Below, in pieces: positions 48,512 through 59,020 of a DNA stretch of 64,000 nt. This DNA comes from Pontibacterium sinense (GTDB taxonomy: Bacteria > Pseudomonadota > Gammaproteobacteria > Pseudomonadales > Balneatricaceae), in the NCBI RefSeq assembly GCF_015209595.1, contig NZ_JADEYS010000001.1, forward strand, positions 372,001-436,000. The letters run 5' to 3'. Under the pieces are notes generated by a model. It was not told the DNA's origin. It did no database searches and saw only the letters and a list, made by a program, of their open reading frames with translations. The position numbers and the translations under genes are program-made. Position 1 is the stretch's first letter. The number at the start of each line of letters is the position of its first letter.

Positions 48512-49994
48512 AGGATAATTTCTGGCGTCCTAAACCTACAATGCAGAGTAAGAAACTGAACGCTACAACGGGCCAGCTCCCGACCTGTTGAAACGGTGTC
48601 AGCCCCTGCCGCGGCTGCACTGAGCCGGTCAGAATAGCCTGTGTATAACGCGGTGCTTGTTGAGTCACGTTGCCGTGCGGATCGATCAGACCCGATATTC
48701 CGTTGTTGGTGCTGCGGATAATCCAGCGCTGACTTTCCAGTGCGCGCATGCGGGCGATCTGCATATGCTGATCCGGTGCAATCGAATGACCAAACCAAGT
48801 GTCGTTGGACACGGTCAGAATAAATGCGGCTTGCTGGCTGCTTTCACGCACCAGTTCAGGGTAGGCAATCTCATAGCAGATGGCGGCTGACATGAGGTGA
48901 CCTTGTACGTTCAGAAGTGATTGCTTGTCGGATAAAGGTAGGCTAAAGCTCGACATCGGTAAATTGAAGAATTCCAGCGCGCCTCGCAGATAGTGTTCCA
49001 TTGGTATGTATTCACCAAAGGGTACTAGGCGCTCTTTGTGGTAAACACCACTGCCGTTGCTGAGCACTGCAATGCTGTTGTGGTAGAGCCGTCGCTGGGA
49101 GTCCGGGTCTCGGGATGAGGTTGGCAAGCCGCTGATCAACGTTGTGTTGTCGGCGTCAAATTGTTCCAGCATTGGTGACAGTTGTTCGGCAGCACGGCTA
49201 AAAAATGTTGGGATCGCTGTTTCAGGCCAGATGATCAGGTCATCGCCGCTGCGAGGCAGGGACAACGCTTCATAGCGCGCGAGGATACTGTCGCGTTGTT
49301 GTGGGTCCCACTTGTCTTCCTGATCAATGTCCGCCTGAATGAGGGTGACGTTCAGTGGAGTTCCCGATGCTGTCGTCCAGGTGGTGTTTACAAACGGCAG
49401 CAGTGCCCATGGTGCGATCAGAATCAGAAGATAGCTCGCGCGTGTGGGCCAGCTTTTTTCCCGTAGCACCTCAAACAATACAATACCGCTACCGGCAACG
49501 ATCAGCGAGTTCAGCCAAACCCCACCCATCGGAGCCCAGCTTGCCAGCGGGGTATCCAGCGTTGCGTAACCGAGATAAAGCCACGGAAAGCCGGTGAGTA
49601 ACCAGCTGCGCAGCCATTCACCCAGTATCCATAAGCCGATAAATGACAGTGCACCCCAGCGACCGCTGAACCAGCGTTTCCAACACCCGCCTTGCAGCAT
49701 AAACAGCAGCGCAAGCGCTGATACAAAAAGCGCGGTCAGTGCCACTGCCAAGGGCAAGGGGGTGGCGCTGTGTTCGTAGATACTGACAAATACCCAGGAG
49801 ACCCCGGTACCAAAAAAACCGAGGCCAAAAGACCAGCCCAGTAGCCATGAATTGCGCTGTGGGGCCGTACTTAGAATAAGGTAAAAGAGCAGGGGAGCGA
49901 CGGGCGCGAGCCAGACAATGTTAAACGGTGCAAGGGCGGCTGTTGCTGAAGCGCCAGCGAGCAGGGACAGCAACAGACGCAGGATCAACATCAA
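48468..49994 (-). CDS. lnt: Apolipoprotein N-acyltransferase
   Basis: Adds the third acyl chain to the N-terminal Cys of lipoproteins in the inner membrane. Six to eight hydrophobic helices (first 190 residues) precede a nitrilase domain with the triad Glu in IIWPETAIP, Lys in VYHKERLVPFGE and Cys in AAICYEIAY. 508 residues (E. coli 512). It is last in the leftward miaB-ybeZ-ybeY-ybeX-lnt operon, adjacent to ybeX with no gap. Confidence 0.97.
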   Translation of the reverse strand: MMLILRLLLSLLAGASATAALAPFNIVWLAPVAPLLFYLILSTAPQRNSWLLGWSFGLGFFGTGVSWVFVSIYEHSATPLPLAVALTALFVSALALLFMLQGGCWKRWFSGRWGALSFIGLWILGEWLRSWLLTGFPWLYLGYATLDTPLASWAPMGGVWLNSLIVAGSGIVLFEVLREKSWPTRASYLLILIAPWALLPFVNTTWTTASGTPLNVTLIQADIDQEDKWDPQQRDSILARYEALSLPRSGDDLIIWPETAIPTFFSRAAEQLSPMLEQFDADNTTLISGLPTSSRDPDSQRRLYHNSIAVLSNGSGVYHKERLVPFGEYIPMEHYLRGALEFFNLPMSSFSLPLSDKQSLLNVQGHLMSAAICYEIAYPELVRESSQQAAFILTVSNDTWFGHSIAPDQHMQIARMRALESQRWIIRSTNNGISGLIDPHGNVTQQAPRYTQAILTGSVQPRQGLTPFQQVGSWPVVAFSFLLCIVGLGRQKLSFNDNARSLRPNLRH

Positions 49995-50837
49995 TCAGGC
50001 GCTGGTTTTAGGTGTGACTTGTAACAGGCGGATACGACGGTTATCAGCCGATAAGACCTTAAAGCTGAAACCATCAAAGTCGACCTGTTCATCTTTTTGC
50101 GGCAGATGCCCAAAACGCTGGGTTACCAGACCACCCATGGTATCGAAGTCGTCTTCACACAAGCCGACGTCAAAGAACTCATTGAAGTCTTCCACCGGGG
50201 TGAGCGCTTTGACGATATAACCGTTGTCCGCAAACGGTTTGATATTGCCATCGTCCTCTTCAATATCATGTTCGTCCTCGATCTCACCGACAATCTGTTC
50301 AAGAACATCTTCAATGGTGATCAGTCCGGAGACGCCGCCGTATTCGTCAACCACCACTGCCATGTGATTACGGGTGGTGCGAAACTCCTGTAGCAGGATG
50401 TTCAGGCGTTTGGATTCGGGAATAACGGTGAGTTCACGCAGTTTGCTATGGATATCAAACTGGTCGAGGTTGCCTTCCAGAATGAGAGGCAACAAGTCCT
50501 TCGCCAACAGGATACCCAGTACTTCATCGGGCGTATCGCCAATCACCGGGAAGCGGGAATGGGCACTGGAAATGACAATCGGAAGAAACTCTTTAGGGGT
50601 CTGTTCAGCTTCTACTACCACCATTTGGGAGCGAGGTATCATCACATCGCGGACCTGCTTGTCAGAAACGTTCATGGCACCTTCTATGATGCCCAGTGCT
50701 TCCAGATCCAGCAGGTTTTCTTCCGCGGCGTCGCGCAGATCGGTCAACAAATCATCTCGTGTTTTGGGTTCATCGCTGAATGCCTGGGCAAGTTTGCCCA
50801 GCCAGCCACGAGATTGTCCCGTTCGGTCTTCGCTCAT
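49995..50837 (-). CDS. ybeX: CBS / CorC-HlyC domain protein YbeX
   Basis: Cytoplasmic protein of two CBS domains (about residues 62-190) and a CorC_HlyC domain (about 205-278). It has been linked to cobalt/magnesium efflux as CorC and, in E. coli, to ribosome metabolism. MIPRSQMVVVE, VVDEYGGVSGLITIEDVLEQIVGEI are typical. 280 residues (E. coli 292). It follows ybeY after 12 bases. Confidence 0.95.
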   Translation of the reverse strand: MSEDRTGQSRGWLGKLAQAFSDEPKTRDDLLTDLRDAAEENLLDLEALGIIEGAMNVSDKQVRDVMIPRSQMVVVEAEQTPKEFLPIVISSAHSRFPVIGDTPDEVLGILLAKDLLPLILEGNLDQFDIHSKLRELTVIPESKRLNILLQEFRTTRNHMAVVVDEYGGVSGLITIEDVLEQIVGEIEDEHDIEEDDGNIKPFADNGYIVKALTPVEDFNEFFDVGLCEDDFDTMGGLVTQRFGHLPQKDEQVDFDGFSFKVLSADNRRIRLLQVTPKTSA

Positions 50838-50849
50838 AATGTGTCTCTG

Positions 50850-51305
50850 TCAGAGTTCCTTGTAAGGATCAGGGATACCTAAGCTGGCGAGAATTTCGCG
50901 CTCAAGCTGTTCCATCACCTCGGCGTCTTCGTCATTTATATGATCGTAGCCCAGTAGATGCAAGGTGCCGTGTACAACCATGTGTGCCCAGTGGTCATGC
51001 AGTGGTTTTTTCTGCTGCAGGGCTTCCTCTCGGACGACCTCTGCGCAGATCACCAGATCACCCAGTAAGTTTAACGGGATATCTTCCGGTACTTCAAAGG
51101 GAAAGGATAGAACATTAGTCGATTTGTCCTTGCCACGATACTGATTATTCAGGGCCTGACTTTCATCGGCTTCGACCAGACGAATACAGAGTTCGGCTTC
51201 GTCTTTTCGAGAGGTCAAAGCGGCAACAACCCAATCGTTAAATTGTGTTTCGCTGGGCAGGTCGCTGGCTTCAACTTCCTGCTGCAATTCAACGTAATAG
51301 TTCAC
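50850..51305 (-). CDS. ybeY: Endoribonuclease YbeY
   Basis: Metal-dependent RNase in 16S rRNA maturation and ribosome quality control. The zinc motif [11 protein letters not shown] (HxxxHxxGxxH) is intact, and [18 protein letters not shown] is the conserved loop. 151 residues (E. coli 155). Its start overlaps the ybeZ stop by one base. Confidence 0.97.
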   Translation of the reverse strand: MNYYVELQQEVEASDLPSETQFNDWVVAALTSRKDEAELCIRLVEADESQALNNQYRGKDKSTNVLSFPFEVPEDIPLNLLGDLVICAEVVREEALQQKKPLHDHWAHMVVHGTLHLLGYDHINDEDAEVMEQLEREILASLGIPDPYKEL

Positions 51306-52327
51306 TAGCTGTTATCCCTGTGGTCTCGTGATTGGCGGCGTGCCTGATCCTGCGCTTGTTCGACCTTTTCGAAACGGTCGTAGGCCCGAACAATGTGCTG
51401 TACCAGCGGGTGACGAACAACATCTTTAGCAGAGAACTGGGTGAAGCCAATGTCTTTGACACCGTCCAGTACTTTCATGGCATGTACCAGACCAGACAGA
51501 GTGCCTTTGGGCAGGTCGACCTGAGTAATGTCGCCGGTGATGACGGCGGTAGAACCAAAACCGATACGTGTCAGAAACATTTTCATCTGTTCACGGGTCG
51601 TGTTCTGGCTCTCGTCGAGGATCACAAACGAGTTGTTCAGGGTCCGGCCGCGCATATACGCCAGCGGTGCGACTTCGATCACGTTTTTTTCGATCAGCTT
51701 GCTGACCTTCTCAAACCCGATCATCTCGTACAGAGCGTCGTAAAGCGGACGTAGATACGGATCAACCTTCTGGGTCAGATCGCCGGGTAAAAAGCCCAGC
51801 TTCTCACCGGCTTCTACCGCCGGGCGTACCAGTAGAATGCGTTCGACCTCTTCCCGTTCCATCGCTTCAACGGCGCAAGCAACGGCGAGGTAGGTTTTTC
51901 CTGTGCCAGCTGGGCCGATACCAAAGTTGATGTCATGCAGCTGGATAGAGCGAACATAGAGTTGCTGATTCGGACCACGAGGACGGATTAGCGCCTTCTT
52001 GGTACGGATACTGACCTCTTTATCTTCAGCCGCCAAGTCCTGCTGTTTTTGCTCGACGCCGGATTGTTGCAGATACAGGTGTACCTGATCCGGGGTCAGC
52101 AAAGTGCCTTGTTTGGCTTCGTCATAGAGGTCTTCGAGCATTTCGGAGACGATGCGGATCACGTCCATATCGCCTACCAGCTGAAAATTGTTGCCGCGAT
52201 TGCGGATTTCGATATCGAGACGTTGCTCGATCATCTTGAGGTGTTCATCAAGCTGACCGCACAGATTGGCCAGAAACTCTGGATTATCCGGTTCCAGTGC
52301 CAGCTTGATTGAAGGTGCTGTGTTCAA
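51305..52327 (-). CDS. ybeZ: PhoH-like ATPase YbeZ
   Basis: PhoH-family P-loop protein, probably a YbeY partner in RNA metabolism. Walker A is [11 protein letters not shown], Walker B-like is [12 protein letters not shown], and [17 protein letters not shown] is typical. An N-terminal KH-like region precedes it (about residues 20-85). 340 residues (E. coli 346). It follows miaB after 24 bases. Confidence 0.95.
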   Translation of the reverse strand: MNTAPSIKLALEPDNPEFLANLCGQLDEHLKMIEQRLDIEIRNRGNNFQLVGDMDVIRIVSEMLEDLYDEAKQGTLLTPDQVHLYLQQSGVEQKQQDLAAEDKEVSIRTKKALIRPRGPNQQLYVRSIQLHDINFGIGPAGTGKTYLAVACAVEAMEREEVERILLVRPAVEAGEKLGFLPGDLTQKVDPYLRPLYDALYEMIGFEKVSKLIEKNVIEVAPLAYMRGRTLNNSFVILDESQNTTREQMKMFLTRIGFGSTAVITGDITQVDLPKGTLSGLVHAMKVLDGVKDIGFTQFSAKDVVRHPLVQHIVRAYDRFEKVEQAQDQARRQSRDHRDNS

Positions 52328-52351
52328 ATTATCTCCTGAATACAGTGACGG

Positions 52352-53701
52352 TTACTGTATTTGATCCAGTTCTGAGCCAACCAGTTCCCCTAACAGGGAA
52401 TTGGCGTAGGCCTGGTCGATCAGTACATCGGCGAAATGTCCGATCAGATCCGGGTTGTCGCAACGGAAGTTAACCACCCGGTTGTTCTCTGTACGACCGG
52501 ACAACATGCCCGGATCTTTCTTGGAATAACCGTTGACCAGAATGCGTTCGGTGTTGCCGACCATACGGCGGCTGATTGCCATCGCCTGTTGAGTGATGCG
52601 ATCCTGCAGTATCTTCAGGCGCTGCTTTTTGGTTTCTTCGTCGATATTATCCGGCAGGTCAGACGCGGGTGTTCCCGGGCGGCGACTGTAGATAAAGCTG
52701 TAAGAGTTGTCGAAACCGATGTCTGAGATCAGGTTCATCGTGGCTTCGAAATCTGCATCACTTTCGTTCGGGAAGCCGATGATGAAGTCCGATGAGATGC
52801 AGATATCCGGGCGGACCTTGCGCAGCTTACGGATCTTGGATTTGTACTCCAGCGCGGTATGGCCGCGTTTCATCGCCATCAAAATGCTGTCGGAGCCGCT
52901 TTGTACCGGCAGATGCAGGAAATTCACCAGTTCAGGGACATCGCCATAGGCTTCGATCAGACTATCTGTAAACTCGACCGGGTGAGACGTGGTGAAACGG
53001 ATACGGTCAATGCCATCAACAGCGGCAACGCAGCGGATCAGTTCAGCCAGATCAGCGATATCACCGTCATGGGTATCACCACGGTAAGCGTTGACGTTCT
53101 GACCTAGCAGGTTGATCTCACGGACCCCTTGCTCAGCTAGCTCTACACACTCGGTAATCACATCGTCCAGTGGACGGCTGACCTCTTCACCCCGGGTGTA
53201 AGGTACGACGCAAAACGTACAATATTTGGAGCAGCCTTCCATGACGGACACAAAGGCTTCTGCGCCTTCAACTTTAGGCGCAGGCAGGTGATCGAACTTT
53301 TCGATCTCCGGGAAAGACACGTCAACAATGCCAACGCCGCCTGCATCGGTGACATCGATCATCTCAGGCAGACGGTGCAGGGTCTGCGGCCCAAAGATCA
53401 TATCGACATAGGGCGCACGTTTGAGGATGGCATCCCCTTCCTGGCTGGCAACACAACCGCCGACGCCTATTTTCAGCTCGGGGTTGGCCGCTTTCATCTT
53501 GCGCCAGCGACCGAGCTGATGGAATACCTTTTCCTGCGCCTTTTCTCGAATCGAACAGGTGTTCAGAAGCAGGACATCGGCTTCGTCCTGATTGTCTGTC
53601 AGTTCAAGGGCATGGCTCTCACCAAGCAGATCCGCCATTCGGGCTGAATCGTACTCATTCATCTGGCAACCATGGGTTTTGATAAACAGCTTCTTCGCCA
53701 T
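52352..53701 (-). CDS. miaB: tRNA-2-methylthio-N6-dimethylallyladenosine synthase
   Basis: Radical SAM methylthiotransferase for A37 of tRNAs reading UNN codons. The N-terminal cluster domain has [19 protein letters not shown] and GVGGCVAS; the radical SAM motif is [15 protein letters not shown]; a TRAM domain ends the protein. 449 residues (E. coli 474). It leads the ybeZ-ybeY-ybeX-lnt operon. Confidence 0.97.
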   Translation of the reverse strand: MAKKLFIKTHGCQMNEYDSARMADLLGESHALELTDNQDEADVLLLNTCSIREKAQEKVFHQLGRWRKMKAANPELKIGVGGCVASQEGDAILKRAPYVDMIFGPQTLHRLPEMIDVTDAGGVGIVDVSFPEIEKFDHLPAPKVEGAEAFVSVMEGCSKYCTFCVVPYTRGEEVSRPLDDVITECVELAEQGVREINLLGQNVNAYRGDTHDGDIADLAELIRCVAAVDGIDRIRFTTSHPVEFTDSLIEAYGDVPELVNFLHLPVQSGSDSILMAMKRGHTALEYKSKIRKLRKVRPDICISSDFIIGFPNESDADFEATMNLISDIGFDNSYSFIYSRRPGTPASDLPDNIDEETKKQRLKILQDRITQQAMAISRRMVGNTERILVNGYSKKDPGMLSGRTENNRVVNFRCDNPDLIGHFADVLIDQAYANSLLGELVGSELDQIQ

Positions 53702-53775
53702 TACTCACCTGTGTTTCGTTCGAGATTATTCATCGGCATGCCATTGAAGGACAGCCGGCGCATTGAGGACCGCGC

Positions 53776-53804
53776 ATTATACTGGATGGGCTTGAAACTG
53801 CCTA
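53776..53804 (-). promoter_or_regulatory. Candidate promoter for the miaB operon
   Basis: On the minus strand: -35 TAGGCA (53804-53799), 17-base spacer, -10 TATAAT (53781-53776), about 75 bases before the miaB start. Confidence 0.55.
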
Positions 53805-53927
53805 GCGCCTGCTTGATTAAAAAACAACCAGATTGAACGTGTGGATTAAACTTGTAAACGGGTCGTTATAACCCCATCTATAAAGTCTGATGAGTGATGA
53901 ATTTGGTTAACGCAAAAGAGAAGATCA

Positions 53928-54248
53928 ATGGCAAGTGATGACCGTATCTACCGGGTGATTTTTATTAATCAGGATCAGGTGTACGAGCTGTACGCAAAAC
54001 ATGTCTATCAGAGTGAGTTGTGGGGTTTTTTGCAGATAGAGGAATTTGTGTTTGGCAGTCGTTCTGAGTTGCTGGTGGATCCCGGAGAGGAGAAGCTCAA
54101 ACAGCAATTTGCGGATGTGAAATCGTCATACATTCCCATGCAGTCGGTGGTTCGAATCGATGAAGTGACCAGCGAAGGAGTGGCCAAAGTGTCAGATGCA
54201 AAAGGTACTGTGACGACCTTTCCGATGCCGGTGCCTCCAAAGTCGTAG
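53928..54248 (+). CDS. DUF1820 protein
   Basis: Small soluble protein of the DUF1820 family, unknown function, commonly next to miaB in Pseudomonas-like genomes. 106 residues, starting DDRIYRVIFINQDQVYELYAKHV, with GFLQIEEFVFG and SYIPMQSVVRIDEV. It looks like an SH3-like beta protein. It diverges from miaB. Confidence 0.88.
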   Translation: MASDDRIYRVIFINQDQVYELYAKHVYQSELWGFLQIEEFVFGSRSELLVDPGEEKLKQQFADVKSSYIPMQSVVRIDEVTSEGVAKVSDAKGTVTTFPMPVPPKS

Positions 54249-54268
54249 CGCAACGGAAGCATTGGTTG

Positions 54269-54315
54269 GCGCAGGCCCTTATAGCCTGCGCGGATAATCA
54301 GCTGTTAAAGCTGAT
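54269..54315. terminator. Two hairpins between convergent genes
   Basis: First GCGCAGGC / GCCTGCGC (54269-54276 and 54284-54291), second ATCAGCT / AGCTGAT (54297-54303 and 54309-54315), which touches the stop codon of the leftward gene. Neither has a good T-tract; placed to serve both genes. Confidence 0.5.
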
Positions 54316-55190
54316 CAGATGGCATCTGCGGTTTGTAACTGATAGCTGTCGAAGCGCAGCATCTTGTTACGCGTGATAATCGAGCGCAGGCGCTGTACGT
54401 ATTCGTCGCCGATCTCACTGTAGTAATTCAGATATTTGATCAGCTCCAGAGCATCCCGTGTTTGACTACGGGCTTTACGAAACTGTCGATAGGGTCCGCC
54501 GCGGGCGATGGTTACAAAGTAGTCATCGACGGCCTCGATCAGCGAGCTGTAACGTTTAACGTAGATCGGTTTCCCTTCGCGGGTCTGGCTGGCTCGCATA
54601 CGGGGCTCTTTAGCACTAAACGACCAAACCCCAAAAATGTTGTTCCCTTCGAGGAAGAAGCGGGACGTTCCCCAGCCGGTTTCCAGTGCGGCCTGAGCCA
54701 GAATAATGCTGGTTGGATGGTCTGCCAGTTTGCTTTTCAGCTGGGTTGTATCTTTGGCTTTATATAGCTTGAACTGTTTCTGGAGCCAGGCCTGTGCCTT
54801 TTCATCCGGTGTAGGCATGGCGTTGATTTCGGCCAGCTTGATACGTTTGGCCAGCAAGCGTTGTTTGCTGATCAAAACGGCGGGCAGAATCATATCGAAG
54901 AATTTCTGCTTTTTGGTGCTGACTTCCAGTGCTGCCAGTGTGCTGACACGGGTGTAAGCCACAGGTTTGATTAAAGGCGGTGTCAGGGCTTCTATATCAT
55001 CCGGGCTGTGAATCGGTTTGTAAGTAATCGTCAGAGCAGGTTGAGGGCTGATCTTTTGAATCATTGAAGACTGCTGCTTGGTTGTCTTCTCAGAAGCGGG
55101 ATCACCGGGTGGTGCTAAGCGGGTTAGCGATAGTGTGATCAGCAACAGTACGACTAGGGTGGCAATCGTTGCCTTAACGGGTAAATACAT
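54315..55190 (-). CDS. Bax-like glucosaminidase-domain protein
   Basis: An N-terminal hydrophobic helix (ATLVVLLLITLSLTRLA) anchors it or serves as a signal. The C-terminal part (about residues 120-270) is a FlgJ/Bax-type glucosaminidase domain. The likely catalytic Glu is in AQAALETGWGTSRF, followed by GNNIFGVWSF and KRYSSLIEAVDDYF. It probably cleaves or binds peptidoglycan. 291 residues (E. coli Bax 274). Single gene; specificity not known. Confidence 0.85.
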   Translation of the reverse strand: MYLPVKATIATLVVLLLITLSLTRLAPPGDPASEKTTKQQSSMIQKISPQPALTITYKPIHSPDDIEALTPPLIKPVAYTRVSTLAALEVSTKKQKFFDMILPAVLISKQRLLAKRIKLAEINAMPTPDEKAQAWLQKQFKLYKAKDTTQLKSKLADHPTSIILAQAALETGWGTSRFFLEGNNIFGVWSFSAKEPRMRASQTREGKPIYVKRYSSLIEAVDDYFVTIARGGPYRQFRKARSQTRDALELIKYLNYYSEIGDEYVQRLRSIITRNKMLRFDSYQLQTADAI

Positions 55191-55302
55191 CCTGATGGGC
55201 CCCTCGATGACTGAAAAAGTGGCCGCAGTCTACAGGGGAACTGCGTGTATATCCAATGAACGTCTTTCAACGTGACGGAAAAGAGCCTAATTGTGCAATA
55301 TC

Positions 55303-55899
55303 TTATAGGCGGTTTTGAACTTCTGGGCTGTTCTGCGATGTAAAATCAATCAGCTCGGGGAAGAACACCAGAAATCCACCCTCCAGCGTTTCATAATGTT
55401 GCTCAACTTCAATGACTGCCCCGCCAAAACGATTTTGAAAACGGATACGTTCTGCAATACGGTCAAGGGCAAACCCAACCTGTTCCAGGTTGGCATAACT
55501 ACGAATCCAGTCTCCCTCAATCATGCGTTTTACAACACGTTGCATGCGTGCGGGCATGAGGGGATAGCCTTGTTCCAGATCGCTGTAAGCGGACTCGAGA
55601 AACTGATCCAGAGATTGATCACTAAAGTTGTGCCAGTGCCGGATCAGAAAATGATCAAATACGACATCGAGTACAATTCCGGAATAGCGGCGGCGCTGAC
55701 GGGAAAAAAGTGTTTTCAGTTTGCGGACTTCAGCGTGGCTATCGGTGTAATGGTCAATCGCCCGGTGATTTCGTAAGCCTTGGATAATCTCATCGGGTAA
55801 CGCATTTGTATCGACCCCGCGCGCAAAGTCACCGAGCAGATTACCAACGCGGGACGGCATGTTTGCTTCTGAAAAATAGAGGTGGGCAAGATAGTTCAA
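55303..55899 (-). CDS. acpH: Acyl-carrier-protein phosphodiesterase
   Basis: Removes the phosphopantetheine arm from ACP. The family pattern is clear: NYLAHLYFSEA, VGNLLGDFARG, HRAIDHYTDSH, and DVVFDHFLIRHW with metal-binding His and Asp. 198 residues (E. coli AcpH 193). Single leftward gene. Confidence 0.93.
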   Translation of the reverse strand: MNYLAHLYFSEANMPSRVGNLLGDFARGVDTNALPDEIIQGLRNHRAIDHYTDSHAEVRKLKTLFSRQRRRYSGIVLDVVFDHFLIRHWHNFSDQSLDQFLESAYSDLEQGYPLMPARMQRVVKRMIEGDWIRSYANLEQVGFALDRIAERIRFQNRFGGAVIEVEQHYETLEGGFLVFFPELIDFTSQNSPEVQNRL

Positions 55900-56141
55900 T
55901 GGGCTGACTGCGGCTTGTTTTATTGGATTATGGTGGTGTTTCTCTCCAGATATCCCACTGTTTTACTTTAGCGGAATAAGCGCTGTGTCGGTAGTGTCGG
56001 CAGGACGCAGAAGGGCCGCGTAGAATCAAGAGCCTTTTTCTTTATCCATGGTAGAAAGTACGGTTAAATAAATGCTTCCGAAACGCTCCTTCAGAAATCG
56101 CTATCGATGGAGTGTAAGACAAGGGCTGTCAGGAATCACCG

Positions 56142-57077
56142 ATGAAATTATCCATTGTTGCGCCGTTTCACAATGAAGAAGAAAACGTTGATGAGTTCTT
56201 TAATCGGGTGTTACCGATAATAAGGGCTGAGAGTGATTCCATTGAGGTGGTGTGTGTCAATGACGGAAGTTCTGATACGACCCTTGCTCAGCTGCGCGGG
56301 TGGCGGGAAAAAGAACCTGTAATACGTGTTGTTAATTTATCGCGAAACTTTGGTAAAGAAAACGCGTTGACCGCCGGATTAGATCACGCAACCGGTGATG
56401 TGATTATACCGATGGACAGTGATTTACAGGATCCCCCTGAACTGATCCCGCAGATGATCGAAAAGTGGCGGGAAGGGTATGACGTGGTATATGCCCGGCG
56501 TACGGTCCGCAATACTGACACCCTGGCAAAACGCATGACGGCTGTGTGGTATTATAGGCTGTTTAACTTCATTGCCGATCGTCCAATCCCGGATAATACC
56601 GGTGATTTTCGCCTGATGGATAAAAAGGTTCTGGGTGAAGTTAAGAAGCTGGGTGAAAGCGCACGCTTTATGAAAGGCTTGTTTTCATGGGTCGGCTTTC
56701 GCTGCACCGCTGTAGAGTATGAGCGGCCCCCTCGTCATGACGGAAAGGAAAGCCTGAACTTTCGTAACCTCTGGCGTTTAGCGTTGGACGGTATAACCGC
56801 CTTTTCCACCGTGCCGCTGAAAATATGGAGTTATATCGGGATGGGCGTGGCGGGGATCGCATTCCTGTATGGCTTGGTGATTATCTTTAAAACGCTTATT
56901 TTAGGTATTGATGTTCCGGGTTATGCCTCGATTATGGTGATCGTGCTCTTTCTGGGTGGTGTGCAGTTGTTGTCGCTGGGTGTTATCGGCGAGTACGTGG
57001 GGCGTATCTATCTGGAAGTCAAAAAACGCCCCCACTATATCGTTGATCCGGAAGACGAACAGGGATCAAGACGCTAA
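56142..57077 (+). CDS. GT2 polyprenyl-phosphate glycosyltransferase (GtrB/DPM1-like)
   Basis: Transfers a sugar from a nucleotide donor to undecaprenyl phosphate at the inner face of the membrane. The GT-A fold has APFHNEEENVDEF, VNDGSSD, the DSD motif at residues 92-94 in MDSDLQDPPE, and GDFRLMDKKV. Two C-terminal helices (about 230-250 and 265-290) anchor it. 311 residues. It overlaps the GtrA gene by one base (TAATG), so the pair is coupled. The sugar cannot be told. Confidence 0.9.
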   Translation: MKLSIVAPFHNEEENVDEFFNRVLPIIRAESDSIEVVCVNDGSSDTTLAQLRGWREKEPVIRVVNLSRNFGKENALTAGLDHATGDVIIPMDSDLQDPPELIPQMIEKWREGYDVVYARRTVRNTDTLAKRMTAVWYYRLFNFIADRPIPDNTGDFRLMDKKVLGEVKKLGESARFMKGLFSWVGFRCTAVEYERPPRHDGKESLNFRNLWRLALDGITAFSTVPLKIWSYIGMGVAGIAFLYGLVIIFKTLILGIDVPGYASIMVIVLFLGGVQLLSLGVIGEYVGRIYLEVKKRPHYIVDPEDEQGSRR

Positions 57078-57448
57078 TGTTATTTCGTTTTGAGATCGCC
57101 CGATTCGGGCTGGTTGGTATCGCCGCAACCCTGGTTCATGCCGCTATTCTATCGCTGCTGGTTGAGTGGTTCGCGTTGCCGGTGCAGCTGGCTAATATCA
57201 GTGCGTTTGTTGTGGCATTTTTGGTGAGTTATCTGGGACACCATCGTTGGACGTTTGCATCCGATGCGGGCCATAAGGAAGCGGCTAGTAAGTTTCTGCT
57301 GACCGCCATTATCGGATTTATTGCGAATGTCCTGATCATGGAGCTGGTGGTTGTTCAGCTCGGATATCACTACATGATCGGTTTTTTATGCGTGGTGTTT
57401 TCCGTGCCGCCTGCAACGTACGTGATCAGCCGTCTCTGGATCTTCTGA
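57077..57448 (+). CDS. GtrA-family membrane protein
   Basis: Small four-helix membrane protein thought to help move polyprenyl-linked sugars across the inner membrane. Typical features: RFGLVGIAATLVHAAIL, VAFLVSYLGHHRWTF and the late Arg in YVISRLWIF. 123 residues. Coupled to the GT2 gene and 3 bases from the convergent GT39-like gene. Confidence 0.9.
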   Translation: MLFRFEIARFGLVGIAATLVHAAILSLLVEWFALPVQLANISAFVVAFLVSYLGHHRWTFASDAGHKEAASKFLLTAIIGFIANVLIMELVVVQLGYHYMIGFLCVVFSVPPATYVISRLWIF

Positions 57449-57451
57449 TCC

Positions 57452-58957
57452 TTATTCGCTATCAGCGATTATTGAGCGGGCAGGTGGAATAATCGCCCAG
57501 CCGATCTGTACAGGTTCCTTCGTGGTATTCATATGCCAGCTGTACTGAAATGGAGGCTGCACTTCTGCGTGTGGATAACGTTTGAGTAACGTTTCATATT
57601 GCGCCATCTCACCATCCATACTCTCATTCCATACAATCAATCCACCCTCGCGTGCTAAGGCCTCCTCGTCAATCCATGGGCTGCGGCTGATGTCGGCATC
57701 ATAAAGAATGGAGGGGTGTTGGTCGGAATAGTACGCCAGATTTCCGCCCAGCCAGATAGAGGCAACTGCATACTTCAGCGGTTGTGGATAACGCTGCTGC
57801 CACTCGGTGGTCAGTTTTGTTGCTATGGCTTCGCCCGGGAAGTGGGCGCGCTTTTTTAACTTGCCAAACTGCGGAGCAATTAACATCTCTGTGACAAAAA
57901 CACTGGCGAAAAACAGGCTGGTAACGACCCAGACCCGGATTAGTTTTTTCATCCTGACGTCGGTTAGCAGGACGCCGGAAAAGACCATCAGCCACAGTGG
58001 CAGGAAGGTGAACAGAGGCGTGCCCCACATGGAGCGCAGACGCATGCCTGTGGACAGTGATATCAGTAATGTGATGAACAGAGGGCCAAATGCGATCAGT
58101 GTCAGGAAGGTACGATTGGCACGGAGCGAGGGCTCTGCAGATGATGATTGTTTACTCTCTCCCCTGATCAGCAGGAAGAAGGTCGGGAGCAGTATGATCA
58201 ACACAGCCAGCTGAGAGAGTCCAAACCGCAACGGGTTGATCAGATGGTCAGCCAGTGCTTTTTCGTTGCCACTGCCACGTGCTGCGCCGTAACGAATCGT
58301 ACTGAAATCATGGTCTAGCAGCCAGATCAGGTTAGGTAGCCATACCAGTACGGCGGCGATCAACGCTATATAAATGCCTTTCTGGCGCCAGAAAGGGCGT
58401 CCGGCAGGGGTCAGGAAATAACAGGCAACGCTTAGCAGTAGCACGACCGAGTAATACTTGGTCAGCATAGCCAGGCCGCTGCAAACCCCGAGCAGCGCCC
58501 AATCCCAAAGTCGGTTGTGATTGATAGCGCGAAATCCGAACATTACGGTCAGCGCCCAGATCGCCAGTTGTAGAATGTTCGGGTTAAATTCAGGTGTGAG
58601 ATAGTTGTAATACGGGACCAGTGTTAGCAGGAGTACTGCAACGAGCGCCGGTTGTTTGCCGAGAAAGGTTCGGCCTACGGCGTATTGCGCGCAGAATGCG
58701 GTGACCACCGCGATCTGGCTGAGTAGAAATATCGGCCAGTTGCTGGCGGGTGATAGCAGCGTAATCGCGTAGGTCAGCCACGGTGCCAGCAGGGGGTGTT
58801 TATCGTAACCCAATTGCCATTCTTGTCCCCAGGTCAGCCCCTCGACGACGTCTAAGTTTGCATTTGGCTGTAACAGTGTGGGTAACAAAAACCATAAAAG
58901 GCAATGTACACCTAAGGCGAGAAGCAACGTTCGATTGTAGCTGTGGGTGGCTGTCAT
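57452..58957 (-). CDS. GT39-type (ArnT/PMT-like) membrane glycosyltransferase
   Basis: Polytopic enzyme using polyprenyl-linked sugars on the periplasmic side. About ten to eleven hydrophobic helices are followed by a soluble C-terminal part (about residues 375-501). The first loop has EGLTWGQEWQLGYDKHPLLA, with the acidic residue and YDKHPLL expected in this superfamily. 501 residues. It lies 63 bases after the GH9 gene on the same strand. It probably uses the sugar-lipid made by the GT2/GtrA pair, by inference. Acceptor unknown. Confidence 0.85.
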   Translation of the reverse strand: MTATHSYNRTLLLALGVHCLLWFLLPTLLQPNANLDVVEGLTWGQEWQLGYDKHPLLAPWLTYAITLLSPASNWPIFLLSQIAVVTAFCAQYAVGRTFLGKQPALVAVLLLTLVPYYNYLTPEFNPNILQLAIWALTVMFGFRAINHNRLWDWALLGVCSGLAMLTKYYSVVLLLSVACYFLTPAGRPFWRQKGIYIALIAAVLVWLPNLIWLLDHDFSTIRYGAARGSGNEKALADHLINPLRFGLSQLAVLIILLPTFFLLIRGESKQSSSAEPSLRANRTFLTLIAFGPLFITLLISLSTGMRLRSMWGTPLFTFLPLWLMVFSGVLLTDVRMKKLIRVWVVTSLFFASVFVTEMLIAPQFGKLKKRAHFPGEAIATKLTTEWQQRYPQPLKYAVASIWLGGNLAYYSDQHPSILYDADISRSPWIDEEALAREGGLIVWNESMDGEMAQYETLLKRYPHAEVQPPFQYSWHMNTTKEPVQIGWAIIPPARSIIADSE

Positions 58958-59020
58958 ATTAACGACTCAATAAATGTGACTGCCCGACGTGTAGTTAACG
59001 CGCCGGGTGCCGAACCTCTA